This document shows, in pieces, positions 1-12,552 of a stretch of DNA of 64,000 bases (position 1 is its first letter; the number at the start of each line of letters is the position of its first letter). This DNA is from Nocardia higoensis NBRC 100133 (GTDB lineage Bacteria > Actinomycetota > Actinomycetes > Mycobacteriales > Mycobacteriaceae), in assembly GCF_000308595.1 (NCBI RefSeq), contig NZ_BAGA01000183.1:1-64000 (forward strand). Reading direction: 5' to 3'. Position numbers and translations under genes: made by a program. The notes under the pieces were generated by a model, which saw nothing but the letters and a program-made list of their open reading frames with translations, was not told the origin of the DNA and made no database searches.

Positions 1-1
1 C

Positions 2-3300
<3,299 letters not shown>

Positions 3301-3301
<1 letters not shown>

Positions 3302-5709
3302 TGACGGGGACCGACACACCCGAACTCCCCGGCGCGGCAACGGAAGTCGCCGCGGACGCCGGCCCGGCCGACCTGCCCGCGAGCACCCGGCCTGCCGTGA
3401 CCCGCCTGGCCGCCACGGTGGAGCGGCTGCGTGCCGAGATCGCCCGGGCCCAGGCGGCCGCGGACGGCCGGGCGTTGATCGAGATGGCCAAGGGTGTGCT
3501 CGTCGAACGGCTGCACTGCGGCCCCACCGAGGCCGCGCGCCAGCTGGACGCGCTGGCCGAGCGCGCCGGGGTGACCGCGCTGGAACTGGCCGCCGAACTG
3601 GTCAATCAGGCCGCACAGGACAAGGTGAGCACCACGGTCGAGGAGTTCCTGGTGCGCACCGCCGCACCGGAACAAGCCTCGGCCGCGGTGCGGCTGCGCA
3701 CCGCCGAGAGCGGGCTGCTGGCCTCCGGCGATCCGCAGCGGGTCGCGCAGTCGGTGCTCGAACACGCCCTGGAGCCGCTGGGCGCGAGCGCGGTGGCGAT
3801 CTGGTCGGTGGGGAGCGACGCCTCGTTGACGCTGGCCGGATTCGCGGGCATCGACCCGCACGAGGCGGAGCGGTGGCGATACGTCCCGCCCGGGGTGCTC
3901 ACCCCGGCGCGTCAGGCGTTGGACGCGCGTCGGGCGCAGTGGATCGAGCACCTGGGCCGATCGGGACTGCCCTCGATCGGTGACCGCGACGGCGGTCGTG
4001 CGGTGATCCCCGCCAGCGCGGGTGGCAGGCTGATCGGCGTGCTGGAAGTGTGCTGGCCGCAGTCACTCTCACCGCAGCCACCCCAGGTGCGCAAGCAGCT
4101 CGAGGCGCTGGCCGAACTGTGCGCGCACACGCTCGAAGCCGACCTGCCGACGGTGGTGTTGCCGGAGCGCTCGCACCTCGCCGACCTCGTCCGGCTGTCC
4201 GACGGATTGTTCGACTCGGCACTGGTGTTGCTGCCGCATTTCGGCGGCGACGGCGAACTCGCCGATTTCCGCATCCACCATGTCAATCGGAGCTTCGTCG
4301 ACCCCGCCGGCCGCCCCCAAGGCATGGTCAACGGCGCACTGCTGCTCGAGGCCTATCCGATGGCCGCCGCCGAGGGGCAACTGTTCGAACGCGTCGAGCA
4401 CGTCTTCGCCACCGGCGAGACCTACCGCGCCGACCGGATGGTGCTGACCGAGCTCGTCGACCAGGTGCCGCTGACCGTCTCGGCTGCCCTGAGCATCAGC
4501 CGCCACGGCGACACCCTGCTCATGGTGTGGCGGGTGGAGGACGAGACCGCCCGGCTCGCGGCGCTGCTGCAGCACGCCCAGCGCCTCGGCCGCGTCGGGG
4601 GCTTCGAGGAGAACGCCGCCACCGGGGAGATCACCTGGAGCAGCCAGCTCTACGCTCTCTACGGACTCACCCCGTCCGACGACCCGATTCCGCTGGCGCA
4701 ACTGCCCGCCCATGTCCACGACGACGACGCCGACGCGGTGCAGCGACTGCTGCGCACGCTGCTGCGTTACCGCCGTTCGGCCTCGGCGGCGTTCCGCATC
4801 ATCCGGCCGAACGGCGACACCCGCCACATCCGCATCATCGCCGAGCCGGTCGTCGACACCGCCGGTCACCTGTTGGCGCTGCGCGGCGCCTATCAGGACA
4901 TCTCCGCCCAGCACTGGACCGAGGTCGCGCTGTCGGCCACCCAGGACCGGCTGGTGCACACCGAGGAACAGGCCGCCGAGCACAGCAGACTCGCCCGCCA
5001 GCTGCAGCAGGCGATCATGCCGGCCGCGCAGCCCTCGATCGAGGCGTTCGGACTCCAGATCGCGGTCCGCTACCAGCCCACCGAGCAGGACGCACTCGTC
5101 GGCGGTGACTGGTACGACGCGATCGTGCTGCCCTCCAAGCAGATCCTGGTCTCCGTCGGCGACATCACCGGTCACGGGATCAAGGCCGCCACCGGAATGG
5201 TCGTGTTGCGCAACGCCCTTCGCGGTCTGGCCACCACCGGCGCGGGCCCCGGCCAGATGCTGACCTGGCTCAACCACGTCACCCATTACCTCACCGACGA
5301 CATCTACGCCACCGCCGTCTGCGGCCTCTACGACCCGCAGACCCGCATCCTGCGCTGGGCCCGAGCCGGGCATCTGCCGCCGGTGCTGATTCGCGACGGC
5401 GAGGCCGCCAACCTGCCCGAGATCCCGGGAATCCTGCTGGGCGCCGTGGCCGAGACCAGTTACCAGGAAGCCGAACTGCAGCTCGAACCCGACGACGTTC
5501 TGCTGCTCTACACCGACGGACTCGTCGAACGCCGCGACCTCGACATCGACGAATGCGTGAACCGGATGCTCGGCCGGTCGGCCGAGTTCCGCGGGAGCCT
5601 GGACGATCTGGTGGATCATCTGCTCGATCACAGCGACGCCGACACCGACGACGACACCTGTGTGGTCGGCATCAAGGTCGGGCAGGGAGCCGGCTCGGCG
5701 ACCGGCTAG
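3301..5709 (+). CDS. ANTAR-GAF-PAS-SpoIIE (PP2C) phosphatase
   Basis: An 802-residue signal-controlled serine/threonine phosphatase of the RsbU/SpoIIE class, which normally dephosphorylates an anti-sigma-factor antagonist. An ANTAR-like RNA-binding helix bundle sits at the N-terminus (about 35-100, IEMAKGVLVERL). It is followed by a GAF domain (about 130-280), one or two PAS regions (about 290-540) and a PP2C catalytic domain (about 570-800) with the metal-binding GGDWYDA and GDITGHG motifs and a DDTCVV end. I chose ATG 3301, which overlaps the stop of the kinase gene; an in-frame TTG at 3286 lies inside that gene. Coupling to a hybrid kinase suggests one stress-response signalling module. 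No anti-sigma factor or STAS antagonist gene is seen nearby, so the target is unassigned. Confidence 0.92.
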
Positions 5710-5975
5710 GGATTCTCGCCCGCTACCGACAGCTCGGCGCGGCGGGGGAGCGGCATCGGCATCGTCTCGGCCGGTGCGCCCCCGGCCGCCGACCTTCGCC
5801 GTCAGCGTGACCTCGATGAGCGTGTGGACCACACGGCTTGACAAAGGAAGTCGAGTTCATGAATCCTGGATCAGGAATCACAGTTCATTTCGATGCGCGC
5901 GTGGTGTGAGCCGAACTGCGAGTAATTCCGTGTTCCCTCGGCACCGGCCGCGCCCGGAGAGAAGGGATCCCGCTC

Positions 5976-6992
5976 ATGTCGGTTCCGTTGTGGATGTGGC
6001 CCGCGGTGCTGGCGGTGATCCTGACGATGCTGGCGGTGGATTTGTTCGCACACCGCAAAGCCCATGTGGTCGGCGTGCGCGAGGCGGCGGTCTGGTCGGC
6101 GGTGTGGGTCGGCCTGGCCGTCGGCTTCGGCGGTCTGATCTGGTGGCGGTGGGGCGGGGAATTCGCCGCCCAGTACTACGCCGGTTACGTGATCGAGAAA
6201 TCCCTCGCGGTGGACAACGTGTTCGTCTTCGCGGTCATCTTCGGCTACTTCGCCGTGCCGCGCGAATACCAGCACCGGGTGCTGTTCTACGGCGTGCTCG
6301 GCGCGCTGGTCTTCCGCGGTGCGTTCATCGCCGCCGGATCGATCCTGATCGCGAGCTTCGCCTGGATCCTCTACGTCTTCGGGGCGTTCCTGGTGGCCAC
6401 CGGCGTCAAGATGGCACGGCACCGCGAGGAGACCATCGACCCGGAGAGGTCGTTGGTGCTGCGCGGATTCCGGCGCCTGGTGCCGATGACCGACGGCTTC
6501 CGCGGCCAGAAATTCTGGGTCCGAGAGCACGGTCGCAGGCTGGCCACCCCGTTGCTGGCGGTGCTGGTGCTGGTCGAGACCACCGACATCGTCTTCGCCG
6601 TGGACTCCATCCCCGCCATCTTCGCCGTCACCAGCGAACCGTTCCTGGTGTTCACCTCCAACGCCTTCGCCATCCTGGGCCTGCGCGCGATGTACTTCAT
6701 GCTCGCCGACCTGATGCACCGCTTCATCTACCTGAAGCTGGGCTTGGCGTTCGTGCTGGTGTGGGTCGGTGTCAAGATGCTGCTGCTCGACATCTACAAG
6801 ATCCCCACCACCGCCTCCCTGGCCGTGGTCGTCGTCATCCTCGCCGTCGCCGTCGCGGCAAGCTTGACCCGGACCCGCGTACTCCCCGCCGAGGACGCCG
6901 ATACACACCCGGCCCTGACCCATGCCGACGTCGACGACGAGGTGATCGACAGCGCCGTCCCCAGCACCGGGCCCAGCCATCGCACCCGGTGA
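5976..6992 (+). CDS. TerC/Alx-family integral membrane protein
   Basis: A 338-residue membrane protein of the TerC family, whose studied members export manganese or other divalent metals, or assist metal insertion into exported proteins. About nine hydrophobic helices are visible. The family's acidic signatures are present: EKSLAVDNVFVF near residue 75 and ETTDIVFAVDSIPAIFAV near residue 205. A purine-rich site (GGAGAGAAGGGA) lies about 10 bases before the ATG. The gene stands alone between a signalling pair and a winged-helix regulator and is followed by a strong hairpin. I looked for a yybP-ykoY manganese riboswitch in the 266-base leader and could not recognise its conserved core. Confidence 0.92.
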   Translation: MSVPLWMWPAVLAVILTMLAVDLFAHRKAHVVGVREAAVWSAVWVGLAVGFGGLIWWRWGGEFAAQYYAGYVIEKSLAVDNVFVFAVIFGYFAVPREYQHRVLFYGVLGALVFRGAFIAAGSILIASFAWILYVFGAFLVATGVKMARHREETIDPERSLVLRGFRRLVPMTDGFRGQKFWVREHGRRLATPLLAVLVLVETTDIVFAVDSIPAIFAVTSEPFLVFTSNAFAILGLRAMYFMLADLMHRFIYLKLGLAFVLVWVGVKMLLLDIYKIPTTASLAVVVVILAVAVAASLTRTRVLPAEDADTHPALTHADVDDEVIDSAVPSTGPSHRTR

Positions 6993-7011
6993 CCAGAGCA
7001 CCCTTCCCGGA

Positions 7012-7050
7012 CCGTCAGCTGCGTCGGGCCCCGCGCCGCGCAGCTGACGG
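7012..7050 (+). terminator. Hairpin after the TerC gene
   Basis: A perfect 12-bp inverted repeat (CCGTCAGCTGCG paired with CGCAGCTGACGG) enclosing a 15-base GC-rich loop, 19 bases after the TerC stop codon. There is no T-tract, which is common for actinobacterial terminator-like hairpins. It separates TerC from the downstream regulator. Confidence 0.6.
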
Positions 7051-7100
7051 CTGTGTGCCGAACTCCTGATCCGAACGACATCCGAAGGCAGATACCGGAA

Positions 7101-7460
7101 ATGGCGATGGTTTATCGTGCGAAGATGCCCTCCCGCGACGTCACCGACACCCCCGCCGACCGCCCCACCGGAGAATCGCAGCCGGCCGCGGCGCGGAGCT
7201 GGACCTTCCTCACCAACCACGCCCACGTGCTGCTGTGCCTGTCCCGCGACGGTGAGCTGACCATGCGTGAACTCGCCCAGGCCGTCGGCATCACCGAACG
7301 CGCGGTGCAGGCCATCATCGCCGACCTCATCGACGACGGCTACCTCACCCGCGTCAAGGCCGGCAGGCGCAACACCTACACCGTCCACGACAACGGCCGC
7401 CTGCGCCATCCCCTCGAATCCGCCCACACCGTCGGCGAACTCATCACCGCCCTGCGCTGA
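7101..7460 (+). CDS. Winged helix-turn-helix (MarR-like) transcriptional regulator
   Basis: A small DNA-binding protein of about 119 residues. The core begins at SWTFLTNHAHVLLCL; a helix-turn-helix follows (MRELAQAVGITERAVQAII), then the wing (GYLTRVKAGRRNTYTV). This matches a widespread actinobacterial winged-helix family whose targets are mostly unknown. Start is uncertain: ATG 7101 and ATG 7125 are both possible and neither has a strong ribosome site; the frame is also open back to 7053, across the upstream hairpin region. The gene is separated from TerC by a terminator-like hairpin and from the next oxidoreductase by about 190 bases, so it is probably transcribed alone. Confidence 0.85.
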   Translation: MAMVYRAKMPSRDVTDTPADRPTGESQPAAARSWTFLTNHAHVLLCLSRDGELTMRELAQAVGITERAVQAIIADLIDDGYLTRVKAGRRNTYTVHDNGRLRHPLESAHTVGELITALR

Positions 7461-7653
7461 GCCGAATCGCCCGTCCTCCACCCACGGACGGACTCACACA
7501 GCGAAATTCCGGTGGGCGCCGGGTCGGCGGCCGTCGAACACACGTCGATACGGACCGGACGCGAGCGTGGCTCAGGCGGCCGGAGTGGTATTAAGCTGGG
7601 AAATCTGTTTCGCCGTAGGTGTGCATCTTTCCGACTGTGTCGAGGAGCCCACG

Positions 7654-9150
7654 ATGGAGACGGTGACGGATTTCCCGCTCTTCGTAGTCGTGACGCATGC
7701 GCTGAACATGCTTTTCGTCACGTTGCTCATCCGCTCGGGTATCGAAGTCCTTTCCTCGATGCCGAAGTTGTACTGGAGCGACGGCTGCCCACCGGGACGG
7801 GAGTGGCTGCGGTTGTCACGGAAAAACTACGGCGCCGCCGAACGCCGGCCCTGGGTTTCGCTGGACGAGGAACAGTACTGGTCTCCGGTGATCGCCCTGC
7901 CCGGACGCAGCAACCTCGGCCTGGGGCGGCACTGGCATTTCCTGACGGTGCAATTCTGGATCGTGACCGGCGCGGTGTATATCGCCATGGTCTTCGCCAC
8001 CGGGTACTGGCACGATCTCGTCCCCACCCAGTGGAGCATCGTGCCGGACGCGATCCGCGATATCGGCACCTACCTGCACTTCCGCTTGCCCGAGCAGCTT
8101 CCCGGGCAGCCATTCGACGCGGCCCAGAAACTGACCTATTTCGCCGTGGTGTTCGTGCTCGCCCCGCTGCAGATCGCCTCGGGCGCGGCGATGTCGCCCG
8201 CGGTGCTTGCCCGGTTCCCCCGCTACGGGAGGTTGTTCGGTGGTAGGCAGGGCGCACGCAGCATCCATTTTCTGGGTCTGTGTACGTTCTGCGTGTTCAT
8301 CGTCGTGCACGTATTCATGGTCGTGGTGCACGGAATTCCCGCCGAATTCGGCAAGATATTCCTCGGCTCCGCCGACGCCGACCCGATCACGGCCACTGTG
8401 GTCGGCACCCTCGTCCTGGCGGCTGTGGTGCTGATACACGTCCTGGCCACCGTCTGGTCCCGGATCCGGCCCCGACAGACACAGCGCCTGCTGGGCACGG
8501 TGGTGCACCGGTTCGAATACGCACTGTCCCGGCTGGGGAGTTCGCGCCAGCACTACCGGCGCAGCGATATCTCCGAGTATCACCGTGTGAACGGCTACCC
8601 ACCCGTCGACGAGGAATACCGCAGGCTGGCCGCCGACGGATTCCGCGACTACCGGCTACCGGTCGGCGGCCTGGTCGACCATCCGGTCACGCTGTCGCTG
8701 CCCGAACTCGCCGCGCTCGGGTTCACCCATCAGATCACCAATCACAACTGCATCCAGGGCTGGAACGGCATCGCCGAATGGGGCGGCGTGCCCTTGGGGG
8801 CGCTCATCGAGCGTGTCCGCCCGGCCGCCTCGGTGACCCATGTGGTGTTCTACGCCATGGACGACAAGGCTCTCACCGAAGGACGCGGCCGCTACGGCTA
8901 TTTCTACGAAGCCGTTCCCATGACCATCGCCCGTGCTCCGCAGGCATTGCTGGCGATGGAGATGAACGGCGCACCCCTGCCCATCGAGCACGGCGCGCCG
9001 CTGCGCCTGCGGCTGGAGAACCAGCTCGGCTACAAGATGGTGAAGTGGATCGAGGCGATCGAATTCGTCGACGGCATCCGCGATATCGGCATGGGTCAGG
9101 GGGGCTATCGCGAAGACCAGCTCTACTACGGCAACACCCCAGGAATCTGA
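7654..9150 (+). CDS. Cytochrome b-type membrane domain fused to sulfite-oxidase-family molybdopterin domain
   Basis: A 498-residue two-part redox enzyme. Residues about 1-290 form a membrane region with at least four hydrophobic helices carrying histidines (HALNMLF, IHFLGLC, VVHVFMVVVHG), like a cytochrome b561 or formate-dehydrogenase gamma subunit. Residues about 320-498 are a sulfite-oxidase/YedY-type Mo-cofactor domain with the expected Mo-ligating Cys366 in NHNCIQGWNG. YedY (MsrP) and YedZ are separate proteins in E. coli; here both functions sit in one chain, so electrons could pass directly from quinol to the Mo site. I see no Tat twin-arginine signal, so the side of the membrane on which the Mo domain lies is unclear. 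ATG 7654 has a GAGG ribosome site; longer in-frame extensions overlap the regulator gene and look non-coding. Confidence 0.85.
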   Translation: METVTDFPLFVVVTHALNMLFVTLLIRSGIEVLSSMPKLYWSDGCPPGREWLRLSRKNYGAAERRPWVSLDEEQYWSPVIALPGRSNLGLGRHWHFLTVQFWIVTGAVYIAMVFATGYWHDLVPTQWSIVPDAIRDIGTYLHFRLPEQLPGQPFDAAQKLTYFAVVFVLAPLQIASGAAMSPAVLARFPRYGRLFGGRQGARSIHFLGLCTFCVFIVVHVFMVVVHGIPAEFGKIFLGSADADPITATVVGTLVLAAVVLIHVLATVWSRIRPRQTQRLLGTVVHRFEYALSRLGSSRQHYRRSDISEYHRVNGYPPVDEEYRRLAADGFRDYRLPVGGLVDHPVTLSLPELAALGFTHQITNHNCIQGWNGIAEWGGVPLGALIERVRPAASVTHVVFYAMDDKALTEGRGRYGYFYEAVPMTIARAPQALLAMEMNGAPLPIEHGAPLRLRLENQLGYKMVKWIEAIEFVDGIRDIGMGQGGYREDQLYYGNTPGI

Positions 9151-9167
9151 CACCGTGAGGCGCCACC

Positions 9168-9506
9168 ATGAACGGACCGATCCCAGCGGCAGGCGAGTCC
9201 ACTCAACTGGCCATCGCGCGCGTGCGGGCGCGGGTCCTGGGCGGCCGTGGTCTCGGCGCGAGCGCCGAGGAACGAGCCCGCGCCCAGCGACGCCGCGATC
9301 TGCTCGGCGCTCTGCCCGCGCCGCTGGAGCGTGAACTGGTCTCCTGTACCGGTGAACTCATCCGGACCACGCCCACCGGGCCCGTTCTCGACGAACTGCG
9401 GCAACGGTTCGAGGAGCTGTGCTCGGCGTGGCTGCCGGCGGGCGGCCCGCCGCCCGCGCTGCGGCTCACCCCCGCGTGGTCCCGCGACGACGACAGCCGA
9501 GAATGA
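9168..9506 (+). CDS. Hypothetical protein, 112 residues
   Basis: A small arginine- and alanine-rich soluble protein that I do not recognise. It starts 17 bases after the molybdopterin oxidoreductase with GTGAGG upstream of the ATG, so it is probably the last gene of that transcript. It looks largely helical (RARAQRRRDLLGALPAPLERELV and a second helix with two cysteines) and ends in a proline-rich tail. There is no signal peptide or membrane segment. A chaperone or accessory role for the upstream enzyme is possible but unsupported. Confidence 0.6.
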   Translation: MNGPIPAAGESTQLAIARVRARVLGGRGLGASAEERARAQRRRDLLGALPAPLERELVSCTGELIRTTPTGPVLDELRQRFEELCSAWLPAGGPPPALRLTPAWSRDDDSRE

Positions 9507-9549
9507 GCGTCGCGAAGAGCGCGCGCGGCGGTGAGCGGCACCGCGAGCC

Positions 9550-11340
9550 TCAGCGGCGGTGCGGCACGAATTCCTGAGTCTTGGCCTTCAAGCCCTGCGC
9601 CATCAGATGCCAGCCGTCGGGATCGCCGCGCAGGACCGCTTCGGCGGTCGATTTCATCTGGTCCCAGGTTGCGTGCGGTGGGATCGGCGGCACCTCGGGA
9701 TCACAGCGGACGTCCAGCAGGGTGGGCCGGTCGGCGGCGAAGGCTTGCCGCCAGGACGGCGCGAGATCGCCGGGGTCGTCGATCGCGATGGCGTCCAGGC
9801 CGGAGGCACGCGCGAGGTCGGCGTAGGAGACATCGGGCAGCGATTGCGATTCCTCGAATTTCGGCGCACCGCCCATCGAGCGCAGCTCCCAGGTGACCTG
9901 GTTGAGGTCGTTGTTGTGGAATACGCAGATCACCAGGCGCGGATCAGCCCACAGATGGTGGTAGCGCTGGATGGTGAGCAGTTCGGCCGTGCCGTTCATC
10001 TGCATCGCGCCGTCACCGACCAGGGCGACCACCGGCCGGTCGGGATGGGCGAACTTCGCGCCGATCGCGTACGGCACGCCGGGCCCCATCGTGGCCAGCG
10101 TGCCCGACAGCGACCCCCGCATCCCGGCCCGCATCCGCAGACAGCGGGCATACCAGTTGGTCGAGGACCCGGAGTCGGCGGTGATGATGGCGTTGTCGGG
10201 AACCGCCTGCGAGAGCTCCCACACCACCCGCATCGGATTGACCGGCTGCGCCTGCAACATCGACTGCCGCTCGACGGTCTCCCACCAGCGTGCGACGTTC
10301 GCTTCCACGGTCTCGCGCCAGCTGCGATCGGAGGTGCGGGTGAGCAGCGGGAGCAGCTCGCTCAGCGTGCTCTTCGCATCGCCCACCAGATTGACCTCGG
10401 TCGGGTAGCGCATGCCGATCATGGCGCCGTCGATATCGATCTGCACCGCCCTGGCCTGGCCGAACTCCGGAAGGAACTGGGAATACGGGAAATTCGACCC
10501 GATGATCACCAGGGTGTCGCAGTCACGCATGAGTTCGTAGCTGGGCCGGGTGCCGAGCAGGCCGATGGAGCCGGTGACATACGGCAGATCGTCGGGCAGC
10601 ACGTCCTTGCCCAACAGTGCCTTGGCCACGCCCGCGCCGGTGATTTCGGCGAGCTCGGCGACCTGGGCGGCGGCCTCGCGCGCGCCCTGCCCGACCAGTA
10701 TCGCCACCCGGGATCCGGCGTCGATGATCTCGGCGGCACGCCGGATATCGGCGGCATCGGCGGTGACGGTGCAGTGCAGGTCCGCGGGCGGGCTGGAGGG
10801 CACCTGTTTGAAGGCGTGCTCGGGCGGCTGGTATTCCTCCTCCTGCACATCGGCCGGGATGATCAACGCGGTGGGCGCGCCGCGGCTACGGGCGGTGCGG
10901 AAGGCCCGGTCCAGTGCGTTGGGCAGCTGGTCGGCGACGTTGACCTCCACCAGATAGTCGGAGGCGACGTCCTTGAACAGACTCTGCAGATCTGCTTCCT
11001 GCTGATAGCTGCCGCCCATCGCGCTGCGCGCGGTCTGCCCGACGATCGCGACCACCGGCACATGGTCCAGTTTGGCGTCGTAGAGGCCGTTGAGCAGATG
11101 AATGGCGCCTGGGCCCGAGGTGGCGGTGCACACTCCGACCTCCCCGCTGAACTTGGCGTAACCGACCGCCTCGAAGGCCGCCATCTCCTCGTGCCTGGCC
11201 TGGATGAAGGTCGGATGGTTGCCTGCGCGGCCGAAGGCGGCGATCAATCCGTTGATGCCGTCGCCCGGATAGCCGAAGACCTGTTTGACGCCCCATTCCC
11301 GCAGCCGCCGAAGAATGTAGTCGCCGACCTGATCAGCCAT
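9550..11340 (-). CDS. Thiamine-pyrophosphate-dependent pyruvate oxidase/dehydrogenase (PoxB-like)
   Basis: A 596-residue TPP enzyme of the acetolactate synthase/pyruvate oxidase family. The N-terminal pyrimidine-binding domain carries the activating glutamate (Glu51 in ARHEEMAAFEAVGYA). A central Rossmann-like domain follows (about 190-330), then the PP domain with GDGAMQMNGT and an NN pair about 28 residues later for Mg-TPP. Architecture and length fit pyruvate:quinone oxidoreductase (PoxB) or a related alpha-keto-acid decarboxylating oxidase; exact substrate cannot be set from sequence. ATG 11340 is preceded by GGAGA at proper distance. The much longer open frame to 12129 runs antisense through the FAD oxidase fragment and is not coding. 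It is transcribed divergently from that fragment. Confidence 0.9.
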   Translation of the reverse strand: MADQVGDYILRRLREWGVKQVFGYPGDGINGLIAAFGRAGNHPTFIQARHEEMAAFEAVGYAKFSGEVGVCTATSGPGAIHLLNGLYDAKLDHVPVVAIVGQTARSAMGGSYQQEADLQSLFKDVASDYLVEVNVADQLPNALDRAFRTARSRGAPTALIIPADVQEEEYQPPEHAFKQVPSSPPADLHCTVTADAADIRRAAEIIDAGSRVAILVGQGAREAAAQVAELAEITGAGVAKALLGKDVLPDDLPYVTGSIGLLGTRPSYELMRDCDTLVIIGSNFPYSQFLPEFGQARAVQIDIDGAMIGMRYPTEVNLVGDAKSTLSELLPLLTRTSDRSWRETVEANVARWWETVERQSMLQAQPVNPMRVVWELSQAVPDNAIITADSGSSTNWYARCLRMRAGMRGSLSGTLATMGPGVPYAIGAKFAHPDRPVVALVGDGAMQMNGTAELLTIQRYHHLWADPRLVICVFHNNDLNQVTWELRSMGGAPKFEESQSLPDVSYADLARASGLDAIAIDDPGDLAPSWRQAFAADRPTLLDVRCDPEVPPIPPHATWDQMKSTAEAVLRGDPDGWHLMAQGLKAKTQEFVPHRR

Positions 11341-11481
11341 ATCGTCTCCTATCCGCTGTGGCAGCGGTACCGGCGGGCACCGCCGCAGATCCGGGTGAAT
11401 ATTGGTCCTGATGCTGGGTAGCCCCGGCGTGTCGTCGGAAACAATGTCTCGCCTTGCGCTCGTCGAGAGGAGCGGCCCGAT

Positions 11482-12348
11482 ATGGCGGATCCGGATTCCC
11501 CGCAGCCGCGACATCACGCCTCCACCCGCGCTCGGTGGCCGCTGGAGGCGTTGCGCACCGAACTCGCCGAACGGGTCGCCGGAGAAGTGCGCTTCGATTC
11601 GGGCAGCCGCGCAACCTATTCCACCGATGCCTCCAATTACCGCGCCGTCCCGCTCGGCGTCGTCGTGCCGCACACCCCGGAAGACGCCGCCGTCGCGATC
11701 GATATCTGCTGCGCCCACGATGTGCCGGTGGTGTCTCGCGGCGGCGGCACCAGTCTGGCCGGGCAGAGCTGCAACGCCGCGGTGGTCATCGACTGGAGCA
11801 AGTACTGCACCAGGGTGGTGGCGGTGAACCGCGAGGCGGCCACCGCGGTGATCGAGCCGGGCATCGCGCTGGACCGGCTCAATACCGAACTCGCCGATGC
11901 CGGTCTGATGGTCGGGCCGAAACCCTCCACGCATGTCAGCTGCACCCTCGGCGGCATGATCGGCAACAATTCCTGCGGCGCGACGGCACAGGCGTACGGC
12001 AAAACCGTCGACGCCGTGCGGCGGCTGGAAATCCTCACCTACGACGGGTTCCGCGCCTGGGTCGGGCCGGGCGACACCGTACGGACCGACGATCGTGCGC
12101 GCGCCGACGAACTCCTGGCGCGGCTGCACGCCATAGCCGAGGACTACGCGCCCGATATCCGGGCGAAATACCCCAGGATTCCGCGCCGGGTCTCGGGCTA
12201 CAACCTGGACTCACTGCTACCGGAATACGGTTTCGACCTGGCCAAGCTGCTGGTCGGCAGCGAGAGCACACTGGTCAGCGTGCGAATTCGGACTCGGCGC
12301 GGTCCGCCGCCGCCTCGACCGCCGCGAAGTCCGCGACATCGGTGCTGA
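11482..12348 (+). pseudogene. FAD-linked oxidase (D-lactate dehydrogenase-like), 3' end deleted
   Basis: The first 266 or so residues are a clear FAD-binding type-4 (VAO/PCMH) domain: VVSRGGGTSLAGQSCN, the PSTHVSCTLGGMIGNNSCG flavin loop, and LLVGSESTLVSV. Homologous actinobacterial genes encode roughly 900-1000 residues, with an oxidase C-domain and often a C-terminal iron-sulfur domain; all of that is missing. Just after STLVSV, at about base 12283, the frame leaves family sequence (RIRTRRGPPPPRPP...) and ends at 12348, inside an oppositely oriented SDR fragment. The start is sound (ATG 11482 after GAGAGGAGC). The product would lack the substrate domain, so I call it a remnant, formed by the deletion described for the junction. 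Confidence 0.8.
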
Positions 12349-12520
12349 TCGGCAACGCCCGCCCACCGGCCGCACGGATCTCCTCCGCGGCGGCGGTCAG
12401 CCCGGTGACACCGCGGGCCAACAGGGTGATCGAGGCGCCGTCGGCGGCGAAGCGGCGCACGCTCGCCCGGCCGATGCCGCCGGTGGCGCCGGTGACGACC
12501 ACATGCTGTGAACCGGACAC
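12275..12520 (-). pseudogene. SDR-family oxidoreductase, N-terminal fragment
   Basis: Starts at GTG 12520 with a good AAAGGAG site. It encodes an NAD(P)-binding Rossmann start (VVVTGATGGIGRAS, a TGxxxGIG motif) and the first 81 residues of a short-chain dehydrogenase up to VEAAADRAESEF. The catalytic Ser-Tyr-Lys region and everything after it are absent; normal length is about 250-330 residues. The frame stops two codons after the junction with the FAD oxidase fragment. It lies directly downstream of the GH15 gene on the same strand, so the two were probably an operon. Confidence 0.8.
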
Positions 12521-12552
12521 GATGACTCCTTTCCGAAGCGGTGACGGCCGCC

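Noticed and set aside
5838..5843. TTGACA as promoter of TerC
   Set aside because: No acceptable -10 element at 16-18 bases.
4069..5844. 591-codon antisense frame over the PP2C gene
   Set aside because: Mirror of the real gene; no motif or ribosome site.
5710..5975. yybP-ykoY manganese riboswitch before TerC
   Set aside because: GGGGAG and a short TCCTG/CAGGA hairpin occur, but the conserved riboswitch core could not be laid out; a covariance-model search would decide.
5871..7481. 536-codon antisense frame over TerC and the winged-helix gene
   Set aside because: Gly/His/Gln/Asp-rich shadow; both plus-strand genes have clear families.
9559..11421. 620-codon plus-strand frame over the PoxB-like gene
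   Set aside because: Shadow frame; the minus strand encodes a complete TPP enzyme.
12284..12289. GAATTC at the deletion junction as proof of a cloning artefact
   Set aside because: The hexamer occurs elsewhere in the window (for example near 9568), so chance is sufficient; noted only.
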